From: Micromonospora zingiberis
GTDB lineage: Bacteria > Actinomycetota > Actinomycetes > Mycobacteriales > Micromonosporaceae
Assembly (NCBI RefSeq): GCF_004331455.1
Contig: NZ_SJJR01000004.1
Span: forward strand, 351,390 to 415,389
Direction of reading: 5' to 3'
DNA length: 64,000 bases
Every line of letters starts with the position of its first letter. Positions within the stretch are counted from its first letter, which is position 1. The notes under the pieces are model-generated. The model ran no database searches. It worked only from the letters and a program-made list of their open reading frames with translations, and was not told the origin of the DNA. Shown piece after piece: positions 52,403 to 63,044 of this stretch. Position numbers and translations under genes: made by a program.

Positions 52403-53839
52403 TCAGCCCAGGTCGACGTTCGGGTAGAGCGGGAAACCGGTGAGCAGCTCGCTGGCCTGACGGCTGATCTTGTCGGCCAGCGCCGGGTCGAGCTGGTACT
52501 TCGCCTTGGAGGCGGTGCCGTCCGGGTTCGCGCCGGCGGTGGTCTGGCTGAGCACGGTGTGGATCAGCTCCGCCGTGCCGTCCATCTCCGCCGTGCCCAG
52601 CCCACGGGTGGTCAACGCGGGCGTGCCGATCCGGATGCCGGAGGTGTACCAGGCCCCGTTCGGGTCCTGCGGCACGGCGTTGCGGTTGGTGACGATGCCC
52701 GAGTCCAGCAGCGCCTGCTCGGCCTGCCGGCCGGTCAGCCCGTAGCCGGTGACGTCGATCAGCACCAGGTGGTTGTCGGTGCCACCGGTGACCAGCTTCG
52801 CGCCCCGGCGCAGCAGGCCGTCCGCGAGCGCCTGGGCGTTGTCGACGATGCGCTGGGCGTAGTCGGCGAAGTCGGGGCGCCGGGCCTCGGCCAGGGCGAC
52901 CGCCTTGGCGGCCATCACGTGCGGCAGCGGACCACCGAGCACCATCGGGCAACCCCGGTCCACCTGGTCGGCCAGTTCCGGGCCGCAGAGCACCAGCCCA
53001 CCGCGCGGGCCGCGCAGCGACTTGTGGGTGGTGGTGGTGACGATGTGCGCGTGCGGCACCGGGTCGAAGTCGCCGGTGAAGACCTTGCCGGCCACCAGGC
53101 CGGCGAAGTGGGCCATGTCCACCATGAAGGTGGCGCCGACCGAGTCGGCGATCTCCCGCATGATCCGGAAGTTCACCTTCCGGGGGTACGCCGAGTATCC
53201 GGCGACCAGCACCAGCGGCCGGAACTCGCGGGCCGCCTCGGCCACCTTGTCGTAGTCGACCAGGCCGGTCGCCGGGTCGGTGCCGTAGCTGCGCTGGTCG
53301 AACATCTTGCCGGAGATGTTCGGCCGGAAGCCGTGGGTGAGGTGCCCACCGGCGTCCAACGACATGCCGAGCATCCGCTGGTCGCCCAGCTCCCGACGCA
53401 GCGCGAACCAGTCGGCCTCGGTCAGGTCGTTGACGTGCCGGGCCTGCGCCCGCTTCAGCGCGGGTGCCTCCACCCGGTCGGCCAGGATCGCCCAGAACGC
53501 CACCAGGTTGGCGTCGATGCCCGAGTGCGGCTGGGCGTATGCGTGGGCCGCGCCGAACAGTTCCCGGGCGTGCTCGGCGGCGAGCGCCTCGACGGTGTCG
53601 ACGTTCTGGCACCCGGCGTAGAACCGGCGGCCGACGGTGCCCTCGGCGTACTTGTCGCTGAACCAGTTGCCCATCGCCAGCAGGGTGGCCGGCGAGGCGT
53701 AGTTCTCGCTGGCGATCAGCTTGAGCGACTCGCGCTGGTCGGCCAGCTCCGCGCCGATCGCGTCGGCGACCCGCGGCTCGACGGCGCGGATGACTTCGAG
53801 TGCGCTGCGGAAGGCGGTGGACTCGGCGTTGGGCGACAT
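52403..53839 (-). CDS. glyA: Serine hydroxymethyltransferase
   Basis: 478 residues. Interconverts serine and glycine with tetrahydrofolate, using PLP. Key segments: [79 protein letters not shown], and the PLP-binding lysine in [19 protein letters not shown]. The protein is longer than the ~420-residue E. coli GlyA, matching the longer GlyA type of actinobacteria. ATG at 53839 has AGGAGG five bases upstream. A ZTP riboswitch lies in the leader, which ties glycine and one-carbon supply to folate shortage. The N-terminal extension of the longer frame is the riboswitch, not protein. Confidence 0.96.
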   Translation of the reverse strand: MSPNAESTAFRSALEVIRAVEPRVADAIGAELADQRESLKLIASENYASPATLLAMGNWFSDKYAEGTVGRRFYAGCQNVDTVEALAAEHARELFGAAHAYAQPHSGIDANLVAFWAILADRVEAPALKRAQARHVNDLTEADWFALRRELGDQRMLGMSLDAGGHLTHGFRPNISGKMFDQRSYGTDPATGLVDYDKVAEAAREFRPLVLVAGYSAYPRKVNFRIMREIADSVGATFMVDMAHFAGLVAGKVFTGDFDPVPHAHIVTTTTHKSLRGPRGGLVLCGPELADQVDRGCPMVLGGPLPHVMAAKAVALAEARRPDFADYAQRIVDNAQALADGLLRRGAKLVTGGTDNHLVLIDVTGYGLTGRQAEQALLDSGIVTNRNAVPQDPNGAWYTSGIRIGTPALTTRGLGTAEMDGTAELIHTVLSQTTAGANPDGTASKAKYQLDPALADKISRQASELLTGFPLYPNVDLG

Positions 53840-53860
53840 GCGACCTCCTGAAGATGTGCG

Positions 53861-53948
53861 GAAGGCCCAGGCGCTCGGCGTGCGTCCTCGTGACGGGGCC
53901 GCTTCCCGATGGTGCTCCATCCCCACGCGCCAGTCACGGCCCTCGCAG
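53861..53948 (-). promoter_or_regulatory. ZTP riboswitch (pfl motif) in the glyA leader
   Basis: Read on the minus strand, the leader holds the pfl signature in order: GGGCCGTGACTGGCGCG, then a hairpin with ATGGAGCACCATCGGGAAGC, a GC-rich stem, and the 3' element GCCGAGCGCCTGGGC just 25 bases before the glyA ribosome site. ZTP/ZMP riboswitches sense the folate-stress signal AICAR triphosphate and commonly control glyA. Confidence 0.85.
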
Positions 53949-53974
53949 ATCCTACCGGGTGCGACGCCCACCAC

Positions 53975-54010
53975 CGGCGGGGTCCGGCGGGTCTGCGCCG
54001 GACCCCGCCG
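53975..54010 (-). terminator. Hairpin after the subtilase gene
   Basis: Perfect 15-bp arms (53975-53989, 53996-54010) with a 6-nt loop, six bases after the protease stop. Confidence 0.8.
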
Positions 54011-54016
54011 ATGCGG

Positions 54017-55498
<1,482 letters not shown>

Positions 55499-55724
55499 GC
55501 AGACTCCCCAGGGGTGTAACCCGCTGGGCGGCGCCCCTCGTGGCAGGCGGCTCAGCGGTGGCGGGCAGGTTGCCCGCCCTCACGACCAGCAGCGCCCCGC
55601 CGATTTGTGGCGTTACACACCCGGACGCGACCAGGCGGCGGGTGTCAGAGCCGACCAGCGGGGGTGTGCTGGCCACGGTCAGGGGTACGCGAACGGTTCC
55701 GAGGTGCCTACCTGGAGGTGGAGC

Positions 55725-55964
55725 ATGGCCACGATGGTGAAGGAACCGGCCAGCCCGGTGAAGGACAAGAACTACGACCTGATCCACGCGCTACAGATGT
55801 CGCTGGAACACATCTGGCGGCTGGAGACGTACATCGCCGACGCCGACGCGCGGGGCGACTCGGAACTCGCCACCTGGTTCCGCAAGGTTCAGGAGAACAA
55901 CCGCAAGGCGGGTGAACAGGGCAAACAGCTACTGATGGCGCGTCTTCAGCGGGAAAACGGCTGA
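55725..55964 (+). CDS. Small helical conserved protein
   Basis: 79 residues, almost all helix: PVKDKNYDLIHALQMSLEHI, WRLETYIADADARGDSELAT, WFRKVQENNRKAGEQGKQLL. ATG at 55725 follows GGAGG closely. Short proteins with this YDLI...LExxWRLE...AWFR pattern are common in actinobacteria; function unknown. It lies alone before a hairpin and the LigD polymerase gene. Confidence 0.75.
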   Translation: MATMVKEPASPVKDKNYDLIHALQMSLEHIWRLETYIADADARGDSELATWFRKVQENNRKAGEQGKQLLMARLQRENG

Positions 55965-55976
55965 GCTGGGCCGCCA

Positions 55977-56012
55977 CGGTGGACCGGGTGGGAAAACCGA
56001 CCCGGTCCACCG
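55977..56012. terminator. Hairpin after the small helical protein gene
   Basis: Perfect 13-bp arms CGGTGGACCGGGT (55977-55989) and inverse (56000-56012) with a 10-nt loop. Confidence 0.75.
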
Positions 56013-56106
56013 CTGGGCCGCACTCGGGCCCGCGGCGCGGAGATCCGCTCGCCCCGCGCGGGCGGTAATCCGCCCGGACCGGTCGTCGCGTCGTACCCTC
56101 GGTGAC

Positions 56107-57078
56107 GTGGCGACCACGGCCGAGGAGATCCAGGTGGGGCAGCGGCTGGTCCGCGTGTCCAGCCCGGACAAGCCGTACTTCCCGCAGCGCGGGCTGACCA
56201 AGCTGGACGTGGTGCGCTACTTCCTGGCCGTGGGCGACGGCATCCTGCGGGCGCTGCGGGACCGGCCGACCATGCTGGAGCGGTGGCCCCGGGGGGTCTT
56301 CGCGGGGGCCACCATCGCCACCCGCCAGGACAGTCGGGGCGACGCCTTCTACCAGAAGCGGGTGCCGGCGGGCGCGCCCGACTGGGTGGGCACCGCGCAC
56401 ATCACCTTTCCCAGCGGCCGGACGGCCGACGAGGTCGCACCGGGGGAGTTGGCGGTGGTGATCTGGGCGGTCAACCTGGGCACCCTGCGGTTCCACCCGT
56501 GGCCGGTGAGCCGCGCCGACGTCGAACGGCCCGACCAGCTGCGCATCGACCTGGATCCGCTGCCCGGCGTCGGGTTCGACCAGGTGGTACCGGTGGCGCA
56601 CGAGGTGCGTGGCTTCCTCGACGAGCTGGGCCTGACCGGCTACCCCAAGACCACCGGCGGTCGTGGCCTGCACGTCTACGTCTCGATCGAGCCACGGTGG
56701 AGCTTCGGCGACTGCCGGCGCGCGGTGCTGGCGTTGGGCCGCGAGCTGCAACGGCGCCGACCGGACCTGGTCACCACCACCTGGTGGCGCGAGCAGCGGG
56801 ACCGGCCGGTCTTCGTCGACTACAACCAGATGGCCCGCGATCACACGATGACCTCGGCGTACTCGATCCGGCCGAGCCCGGAGGCGTTGGTCTCCGCGCC
56901 GCTGGACTGGGCCGAGCTGGACGACGCCCGGCCGGAGGACTTCGACGTGGTGAGCATGCCGGGCCGGTTCGCCGAGCGGGGCGATCCGCACGCGGGGCTG
57001 GACGGCCCCCGCTTCTCGCTGGAGCCGCTGCTGGAGTTGGCCGACCGGGAGGGCCTGGCGGCCCCACCCGAGCGCTGA
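56107..57078 (+). CDS. LigD-type non-homologous end-joining polymerase domain protein
   Basis: 323 residues of the archaeo-eukaryotic primase-like polymerase domain: VSSPDKPYFPQRGLTKLDVV, RPTMLERWPRG, ATRQDSRGDAFYQKRVPAGA, WAVNLGTLRFHPWPVSRADV, the metal-binding DxD in LRIDLDPLPGVGFDQVVPVA, PKTTGGRGLHVYVSIEPRWS, VFVDYNQMARDHTMTSAYSI. It adds nucleotides at DNA ends in Ku-dependent repair. Only the polymerase part is present; nuclease and ligase domains, fused in mycobacterial LigD, must be encoded elsewhere. GTG at 56107. Confidence 0.95.
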   Translation: MATTAEEIQVGQRLVRVSSPDKPYFPQRGLTKLDVVRYFLAVGDGILRALRDRPTMLERWPRGVFAGATIATRQDSRGDAFYQKRVPAGAPDWVGTAHITFPSGRTADEVAPGELAVVIWAVNLGTLRFHPWPVSRADVERPDQLRIDLDPLPGVGFDQVVPVAHEVRGFLDELGLTGYPKTTGGRGLHVYVSIEPRWSFGDCRRAVLALGRELQRRRPDLVTTTWWREQRDRPVFVDYNQMARDHTMTSAYSIRPSPEALVSAPLDWAELDDARPEDFDVVSMPGRFAERGDPHAGLDGPRFSLEPLLELADREGLAAPPER

Positions 57079-57084
57079 GCCGCG

Positions 57085-57591
57085 CTACGACCAGGGGCTG
57101 TTGGCCCCGTCGTACTCCTCGAAGACCAGCCAGCTGCGGGTGGACAGCACCCCGGCGATGCGCTGTACCCGGTCCAACACCACGTCCCGCAGCGTGGCGT
57201 TGTCCGGCGCACGGACCAGGGCCAGTACGTCGTGCTCGCCGCTGAGCAGCGCCACGTGCTCGACGTAGCGCACCCGGACCAGCTCCGCCGACACCTCCCG
57301 CCAGGTGTCCTGCCGGATGGTCAACGCGATGTACGCCGACGTGCCCAACCCCGCCGGCTCCGGGGCGACCCGCGCGGCGAACCCGGTGATCACCCCGTCC
57401 CGGACCAGCCGCTCCACCCGGGCGTACGCGTTGGTCCGCGACACGTGCACCCGCTCGGCGAGCGTACGGATGGAGATCCGCCCGTCCCGGGTCAACTCGT
57501 CGAGCAGCCGCCGGTCCACCTCGTCCAGCGCCGGTGCCGATCGTCCCGCGCCGCCCGTCGGGACCGGCCCGTTGACGGTCTCCTGGCCCAT
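57085..57591 (-). CDS. Lrp/AsnC-family regulator, probably of the bkd operon
   Basis: 168 residues. N-terminal helix-turn-helix (LDEVDRRLLDELTRDGRISI, RTLAERVHVSRTNAYARVER, LVRDGVITGFAARV) and a C-terminal RAM effector domain (YIALTIRQDTWREVSAELVR, HVALLSGEHDVLALVRAPDN). It diverges from the branched-chain dehydrogenase operon with about 105 bases between, which holds phased TTCATC repeats. By analogy with BkdR it should respond to branched-chain amino acids and control the operon. Convergent overlap-free ending 7 bases from the LigD gene. Confidence 0.93.
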   Translation of the reverse strand: MGQETVNGPVPTGGAGRSAPALDEVDRRLLDELTRDGRISIRTLAERVHVSRTNAYARVERLVRDGVITGFAARVAPEPAGLGTSAYIALTIRQDTWREVSAELVRVRYVEHVALLSGEHDVLALVRAPDNATLRDVVLDRVQRIAGVLSTRSWLVFEEYDGANSPWS

Positions 57592-57612
57592 CCCGGCCTC
57601 CCTCCAGTGCCA

Positions 57613-57650
57613 TTCATCCCGCGTTCATCGGGCATCTTGAGTCAATCATC
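57613..57650. promoter_or_regulatory. Phased TTCATC repeats, candidate Lrp/AsnC operator
   Basis: TTCATC at 57613 and 57624 (11 bp apart) and ATCATC at 57645 (21 bp further) lie on one DNA face between the divergent lrp-like and bkd genes. Confidence 0.45.
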
Positions 57651-57695
57651 CGACCACAGGAGCATAGGGCCACCACACGTCCAGGAGGTTCCGCC

Positions 57696-58862
57696 GTGAC
57701 GACCACCCCCCAGGCGGCGCGCAGGGCATCCCCGCGAAAGCGCCGACCGGCCACCCCGGCGGCGCCGGACCCGGCCGCCGGTCTGATGCCCCAGGCCGAA
57801 CCGGTCCGGTTGCTCAACTCGGACGGCACGCCGCTGCCGCCCCGCGCCGACTATCCCGAGCCACCCGTCGAGGCACTGCGCGAGATGTACCGGCGGATGA
57901 TCGTCGGCCGACGCTTCGACGCGCAGGCCACCGCCCTGACCAAGCAGGGCCGGTTGGCCGTCTATCCGTCCTCCCGAGGTCAGGAGGCGTGCCAGGTCGG
58001 CGGCGTCCTCGCGCTGCGCGACGACGACTGGGTCTTCCCCACCTATCGTGAGTCGATGGCGCTGACCGCCCGTGGCATCGACCCGGTCGAGGTGCTCACC
58101 CTGCTGCGCGGGGACTGGCACTGCGGGTACGACTCCGCCGCGCGGCGTACCGCCCCGCAGTGCACCCCGCTCGCCACCCAGTGCGTGCACGCCGCCGGAC
58201 TGGCCTACGGCGAGTCGTACCAGGGCCGCGACACCGTCGCGCTGGTCTACATCGGCGACGGCGCCACCAGCGAGGGCGACTTCCACGAGGGCGTCAACTT
58301 CGCCGCCGTGTTCAAGGCACCGGTCGTCTACTTCGTGCAGAACAACCGGTACGCGATCAGCGTCCCGCTGTCCCGGCAGACCGCCGCCCCGTCGCTGGCG
58401 TACAAGGGCGTCGGCTACGGCGTACCCAGCGAGCAGGTCGACGGCAACGATCCGGTCGCGGTGCTGGCCGTGCTCAACCGGGCCGTCGCGCACGCCCGCG
58501 CCGGCAAGGGGCCGTACCTGGTGGAGGCGCACACCTACCGGATGGAGCCGCACACCAACGCCGACGACCAGACCCGCTACCGCGACGCCGACGAGGTCGA
58601 GGCGTGGCGCGACCGGGACCCGATCGCCCGGCTGGAGACCTACCTGCGCGCCCGGGACGTGCTCGACGACGCGGCCGTCGCCGAGATCGCCGAGCAGGCC
58701 GAGGCGTACGCCGCGCGGCTGCGCGAACGGATGAACGCCCAGCCCACGGTCGACCCGCTGAGCCTCTTCGAGCACGTCTACGCACAGCCCACCGCGCAAC
58801 TGGTCGAGCAGCGGGAACAGGTCCGCGCCGAACTGGCCGCGGCGCAGGAGGAGGACGCCTGA
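57696..58862 (+). CDS. bkdA: Branched-chain 2-oxoacid dehydrogenase E1 alpha subunit
   Basis: 388 residues. The thiamine diphosphate motif is clear: YIGDGATSEGDFHEGVNFAA, then FKAPVVYFVQNNRYAIS; also QGRLAVYPSSRGQEACQVGG, DDWVFPTYRESMALTARGID and HTYRMEPHTNADDQTRYRD, which separate branched-chain E1 alpha from pyruvate E1. It decarboxylates 2-oxo acids from Val, Leu and Ile and supplies branched starter units for fatty acids. GTG at 57696 with AGGAGG seven bases upstream. Its stop overlaps the E1 beta start (TGATG). Confidence 0.94.
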   Translation: MTTTPQAARRASPRKRRPATPAAPDPAAGLMPQAEPVRLLNSDGTPLPPRADYPEPPVEALREMYRRMIVGRRFDAQATALTKQGRLAVYPSSRGQEACQVGGVLALRDDDWVFPTYRESMALTARGIDPVEVLTLLRGDWHCGYDSAARRTAPQCTPLATQCVHAAGLAYGESYQGRDTVALVYIGDGATSEGDFHEGVNFAAVFKAPVVYFVQNNRYAISVPLSRQTAAPSLAYKGVGYGVPSEQVDGNDPVAVLAVLNRAVAHARAGKGPYLVEAHTYRMEPHTNADDQTRYRDADEVEAWRDRDPIARLETYLRARDVLDDAAVAEIAEQAEAYAARLRERMNAQPTVDPLSLFEHVYAQPTAQLVEQREQVRAELAAAQEEDA

Positions 58863-59878
58863 TGGCCACCATGACCATGGCGAAGGCCCTCAACGCCGCG
58901 CTCGCCGACGCGATGCTCGACGACGAGCGGGTCGTCGTCTTCGGCGAGGACGTCGGGCAACTGGGTGGCGTCTTCCGGATCACCGACGGCCTACAGGCCC
59001 GCTTCGGCGACAAGCGCTGCTTCGACACCCCGCTGGCCGAGGCCGGCATCGTCGGCTTCGCCGTCGGGCTGGCCATGTCCGGGCTGCGCCCGGTGGTCGA
59101 GATGCAGTTCGACGCGTTCGCGTACCCGGCCTTCGAGCAGATCGCCTCGCACGTGGCGAAGCTGCGCAACCGCACCCGGGGCGCGCTCAGCGTGCCGATG
59201 GTGATCCGGGTCCCGTACGCCGGGGGCATCGGTGGCGTCGAGCACCACTGCGACTCCTCCGAGGCGTACTACGCGCACACCCCGGGGCTGAAGGTGGTCA
59301 CCCCGGCGACGGTCGCCGACGCGTACTCGCTGCTGCGCGAGGCGATCGACGACCCCGACCCGGTGGTCTTCATGGAGCCGAAGAAGCTCTACTTCGCCAG
59401 CGGTGACGCGGACCTGTCGACCCGTACCGAGTCGTTCGGCCGGGCGGTCGTCCGCCGGCCCGGACGCGACGCCACCCTGGTCGCGTACGGCCCGGCGGTG
59501 CCGGTCGCGCTGGAGGCCGCCGAGGCCGCCCGGGAGGAGGGCTGGGACCTGGAGGTGGTCGACGTACGCACCATCGTGCCGTTCGACGACGCCACCGTCA
59601 CCGCCTCGGTGCGCCGTACCGGCCGCTGTGTGGTGATCCAGGAGGCGCAGGGCTTCGCCGGGGTGGGCGCGGAGATCGCCGCCCGGGTGCAGGAACGCTG
59701 CTTCCACGCCCTGCACGCCCCGGTGCTGCGGGTCTCCGGCCTGGACATCCCGTACCCGGCGCCGATGCTGGAGCACACCCACCTGCCCTCGGTCGACCGG
59801 GTGCTCGACGCCGTGGCCCGACTCCAGTGGGACGACCAGCCGGACGCACGCTGGCTGACCGACGGGGTGTCGGCATGA
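58862..59878 (+). CDS. bkdB: Branched-chain 2-oxoacid dehydrogenase E1 beta subunit
   Basis: 338 residues of transketolase-like pyrimidine-binding and C-terminal domains: MAKALNAALADAMLDDERVV, VFGEDVGQLGGVFRITDGLQ, FDTPLAEAGIVGFAVGLAMS, MQFDAFAYPAFEQIASHVAK, RVPYAGGIGGVEHHCDSSEA, YYAHTPGLKVVTPATVADAY. Forms the heterotetrameric E1 with BkdA. ATG overlaps the alpha stop, and its own stop overlaps the E2 start (ATGA). Confidence 0.95.
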   Translation: MATMTMAKALNAALADAMLDDERVVVFGEDVGQLGGVFRITDGLQARFGDKRCFDTPLAEAGIVGFAVGLAMSGLRPVVEMQFDAFAYPAFEQIASHVAKLRNRTRGALSVPMVIRVPYAGGIGGVEHHCDSSEAYYAHTPGLKVVTPATVADAYSLLREAIDDPDPVVFMEPKKLYFASGDADLSTRTESFGRAVVRRPGRDATLVAYGPAVPVALEAAEAAREEGWDLEVVDVRTIVPFDDATVTASVRRTGRCVVIQEAQGFAGVGAEIAARVQERCFHALHAPVLRVSGLDIPYPAPMLEHTHLPSVDRVLDAVARLQWDDQPDARWLTDGVSA

Positions 59879-61293
59879 GCGAGCAGGTTTTCCTTCTGCC
59901 CGACCTCGGCGAGGGCCTGACCGAGGCGGAGATCGTGCAGTGGCGGGTCGCGGTGGGCGACGTCGTCACCATCGACCAGACCGTGGTCGAGGTCGAGACC
60001 GCCAAGGCCGTGGTGGACGTGCCCTGTCCGTACGCCGGCCGGGTCGTCGCGCTGCACGGCGCGGAGGGTGAGGTACGCCCGGTCGGCCAGCCGCTGATCA
60101 CCGTGGCCGCCCCCGGCGGCGCCGAACCGGCCGGGCACGCCGTCTACCGGGAGGAGGAACGGGCCGGCTCCGGCAACGTCCTCATCGGCTACGGCACCGG
60201 GCACGGCCGGTCCAGCCGACGCCGCCGCCTCCGGCCCGGCGCGCACACCTCCGCCCCGGCAGCGGTGTCGGTCCCGGCAGCGGTGCCGGCCCCAACAGCG
60301 GTGCCGGCCCCAACAGCGGTGCCGGCCCCGGCGGCGGTCGTGCCGGCGGCGGTGGCCTCGGCCGCTACGGCGCCGACGCGACCGGTCGCGGCCCTGGTCA
60401 TCTCGCCGATCGTGCGACGGTTGGCCCGCGAGCGTGGGGTGGACCTGGCCACGGTACGCGGCACCGGTCCCGGCGGCGTGGTCCGGCGGGCCGATGTGGA
60501 GGCCGCCGCCGACGCCGCGACCTCGGCCACCGAAGGCACCGTAGGTGTCGGGCAGGTCGACCAGCTGGCGGCGCACGTCGGACTGGCGTCGACCGGCGCG
60601 GGGGACACGGTCATCCCGCTGACCGGCATCCGCAGGGCGATCGCCGACAAGCTCTCCCGCAGTCGTCGGGAGATTCCCGAGGTGACCATCTGGGTGGACG
60701 CCGACGCCACCGCCCTGCTGGGGACCCGGGCCGCGATCAACGCCGCCCATCCCGACCAGCCGGTGAGCATCCTCGCCCTGCTCGCCCGCATCTGCCTGTC
60801 CGGACTGCGGCGCTACCCGCAGCTCAACGCCCGGGTCGACACCGAGGGGCAGCGCATCGTCCAGTCCGCCGGGGTGCACCTGGGCATCGCCGCCCAGACC
60901 GACCGTGGTCTGGTGGTACCGGTGTTGCGCGACGCCGACCGTCTGACCACTGTGGAGCTGGCTGCCGAACTGGCGGCCACCACGAAGGCGGCCCGCGCCG
61001 GCGAGCTGCCACCGGCCCGGCTCACCGGCGGCACCTTCACGCTGAACAACTACGGCGTGTTCGGTGTCGACGGCTCCACCCCGATCATCAACCACCCGGA
61101 GGCGGCGTTGCTCGGCGTGGGTCGCATCGTCGACAAGCCGTGGGTGGTCGACGGTCAGCTCGCGGTGCGTAAGGTGACCCAGCTCAGCCTCACCTTCGAC
61201 CACCGGGTCTGCGACGGCGGGGTGGCCGGGGGCTTCCTGCGGCATGTCGCCGACTGTGTCGAACGGCCGGAGGTGCTCATCGCCGCCGTCTGA
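59875..61293 (+). CDS. bkdC: Branched-chain 2-oxoacid dehydrogenase E2 (dihydrolipoyl acyltransferase)
   Basis: 472 residues. One lipoyl domain with Lys44 in VEVETAKAVVDVP; a Ala/Pro/Val-rich linker with repeated VPAPTA units (60262-60340); the E1/E3-binding domain (VISPIVRRLARERGVDLATV, RGTGPGGVVRRADVE); and the catalytic domain with TLNNYGVFGVDGSTPIINHP and the active-site His in LTFDHRVCDGGVAGGFLRHV. It transfers the acyl group to CoA. E3 is not here and is probably shared with other complexes. Confidence 0.95.
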   Translation: MSEQVFLLPDLGEGLTEAEIVQWRVAVGDVVTIDQTVVEVETAKAVVDVPCPYAGRVVALHGAEGEVRPVGQPLITVAAPGGAEPAGHAVYREEERAGSGNVLIGYGTGHGRSSRRRRLRPGAHTSAPAAVSVPAAVPAPTAVPAPTAVPAPAAVVPAAVASAATAPTRPVAALVISPIVRRLARERGVDLATVRGTGPGGVVRRADVEAAADAATSATEGTVGVGQVDQLAAHVGLASTGAGDTVIPLTGIRRAIADKLSRSRREIPEVTIWVDADATALLGTRAAINAAHPDQPVSILALLARICLSGLRRYPQLNARVDTEGQRIVQSAGVHLGIAAQTDRGLVVPVLRDADRLTTVELAAELAATTKAARAGELPPARLTGGTFTLNNYGVFGVDGSTPIINHPEAALLGVGRIVDKPWVVDGQLAVRKVTQLSLTFDHRVCDGGVAGGFLRHVADCVERPEVLIAAV

Positions 61294-61309
61294 GGCGATT
61301 TCCGTCCAC

Positions 61310-61347
61310 CGCGCCCGGCATCCCCCGTCAGGGGGACGCCGGGCGCG
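61310..61347 (+). terminator. Hairpin after the bkd operon
   Basis: Seventeen-base arms (61310-61326, 61331-61347) with one mismatch and a 4-nt loop, 17 bases after the E2 stop. The remaining ~230 bases to the next gene show no other feature. Confidence 0.75.
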
Positions 61348-61578
61348 TTCGGCTTCCGGGGCGCCGACAGCGGGCGGGCGGTCCGACCGGGCACATTCGC
61401 CGCAGCCGGCCGGCTACCGCCCGTTGCGCGCCACCGGGGAGCCGGCGCCCGTCGTGGGGTGGAATTCGTGAAAGCGTCCGGGCGGGGCTGTTCACCGCGC
61501 TTTCCGAAATTGCGAAACCGTCGGTGTCTGGCAGGGAGAATGTGGCGGAGGAGGAAGTAATAAACGGGGGGACGCATC

Positions 61579-62838
61579 ATGATGTTGAGGCGGCGACTGA
61601 CGCTGTTCGCGGTGACCGTCGCAGCGGCACCGTTGGCGTTGGGGGCATGTACCGGTGACCGCAAGGCCGGCCAGAACGCCGGGGCGCGGACCAACCCGGA
61701 GTTGGTCGTGACTCCGGCCGAAGGTACCCGTGACGTGCCGATCAGCGGCGAGATCGGCACCAACGTGAAACACGGTCGGGTCACCGCCGTCCGGATCACC
61801 GACGACAAGGGCGGTACGGTCGAGGCGGAGCCGCGCGAGGACGGCAGCGGCTGGGTCCCGAGCAAGCCGTTGGCGCCGAAGCGGACCTACACGGCAGAGG
61901 TGACCGTGACCGGCGACTCGGGCGGCACGATCACTCGCAAGACCACATTCACGACCCAGCCGAAATCGTCGAAACCGGCCATCACCAGCGTGCTGTATTT
62001 CGCCGGGAATCGGACGTACGGCACCGCGATGCCGGTAACCGTCGCGTTCGACCCGCCAATTCCGAAAGAGGCGCGGGCGGATGTGCAGCGCCGATTGTTC
62101 GTAAAGACGGATCCGCCGCAGCCGGGCGCCTGGTCGTGGGTGTCCGACGGAAGTCAGGCCTATTACCGGGCGCCCGACTTCTGGCGGCCGGGAACGACGA
62201 TCAACGTCCGTTCGGCGCTGGAGGGCCTGCCCATCGGCAAGGAGTACGTCGGTGACGCGGACAAGCGGGCCACCTCGAAGATCGGTCGACAGGTGCAGTT
62301 GGAGATCGACAGTGCCAGCAAGCAGATGTCGGTGTTCCAGGATGGGAAACTGCTGCGCAAGCTGCCGGTCAGTCTCGGTAAGCCGAGCACCCCGACCTCC
62401 AGCGGCAAGATGGTGATTATGGAGAAGCACGAGTTCACCACGTTCGATACGCGGGGCTCGGCCGACCCGTACGTCGTCGACGTCGAGGATGCCCAGCGAC
62501 TCACCTGGCGAGGGGAGTTCATCCACGGTGCACCGTGGTCGGAGGGGGACCAGGGATACACCAACGTGTCGCACGGCTGCACCAACCTCTCCGCGGCCAA
62601 CGCCGACTGGCTGATGGGCATCACCCAGGTCGGCGATCTCGTGACGGTGAAGGGCACCGAGGTCGAACTCGACGAGGGCAACGGCTGGACCGCCTGGAAC
62701 GTGAGCTGGGAGCAGTTCACCAAGGGCAGCGCCCTGCCGGTTCCGGCCGGGTTGCAGCCCACGCCGACCCAGGCGCCCGATCCCGGGGCGGTGGCCGGGG
62801 GCTCGCCGGAGCCGGCCCCGTCCGCCAGTGGCGGCTGA
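61579..62838 (+). CDS. L,D-transpeptidase lipoprotein (Ig-like plus YkuD domain)
   Basis: 419 residues. Lipobox ALGAC (Cys 24) after the signal peptide; an Ig-like region (VVTPAEGTRDVPISGEIGTN, TYTAEVTVTGDSGGTITRKT), a second Ig-like domain (GTAMPVTVAFDPPIPKEARA), then the YkuD catalytic domain: QVQLEIDSASKQMSVFQDGK, GEFIHGAPWSEGDQGYTNVS, and the active-site HGCTNLS with Cys and His. It forms 3-3 cross-links in peptidoglycan. The layout matches mycobacterial LdtMt2-like enzymes. Pro/Ala/Ser tail at the end. Local base use is less GC-rich in the Ig-like region. Confidence 0.94.
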   Translation: MMLRRRLTLFAVTVAAAPLALGACTGDRKAGQNAGARTNPELVVTPAEGTRDVPISGEIGTNVKHGRVTAVRITDDKGGTVEAEPREDGSGWVPSKPLAPKRTYTAEVTVTGDSGGTITRKTTFTTQPKSSKPAITSVLYFAGNRTYGTAMPVTVAFDPPIPKEARADVQRRLFVKTDPPQPGAWSWVSDGSQAYYRAPDFWRPGTTINVRSALEGLPIGKEYVGDADKRATSKIGRQVQLEIDSASKQMSVFQDGKLLRKLPVSLGKPSTPTSSGKMVIMEKHEFTTFDTRGSADPYVVDVEDAQRLTWRGEFIHGAPWSEGDQGYTNVSHGCTNLSAANADWLMGITQVGDLVTVKGTEVELDEGNGWTAWNVSWEQFTKGSALPVPAGLQPTPTQAPDPGAVAGGSPEPAPSASGG

Positions 62839-62852
62839 CCACACCGTACGCA

Positions 62853-62882
62853 CCGGGCCGGCCCATCCCGGGCCGGCCCGGG
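62853..62882 (+). terminator. GGCCGGCC-rich hairpin after the transpeptidase gene
   Basis: Two copies of CGGGCCGGCCC separated by a few bases can pair with each other, 15 bases after the stop. Confidence 0.5.
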
Positions 62883-63044
62883 ATGTCCGTTATGCGGTCC
62901 GGGGAGGGTGAGCCGGACGGCGTACGACGCCGGGGGATCCTCCCTAGGGCTGACTCGGGAGGGCCGGTGGGTCATGCCCTGGGTCTACCCGGAACCATCT
63001 CTCGGCAGGGTGGAAGTGTCGGTCCCGACCGATAGGTTCGTCTC

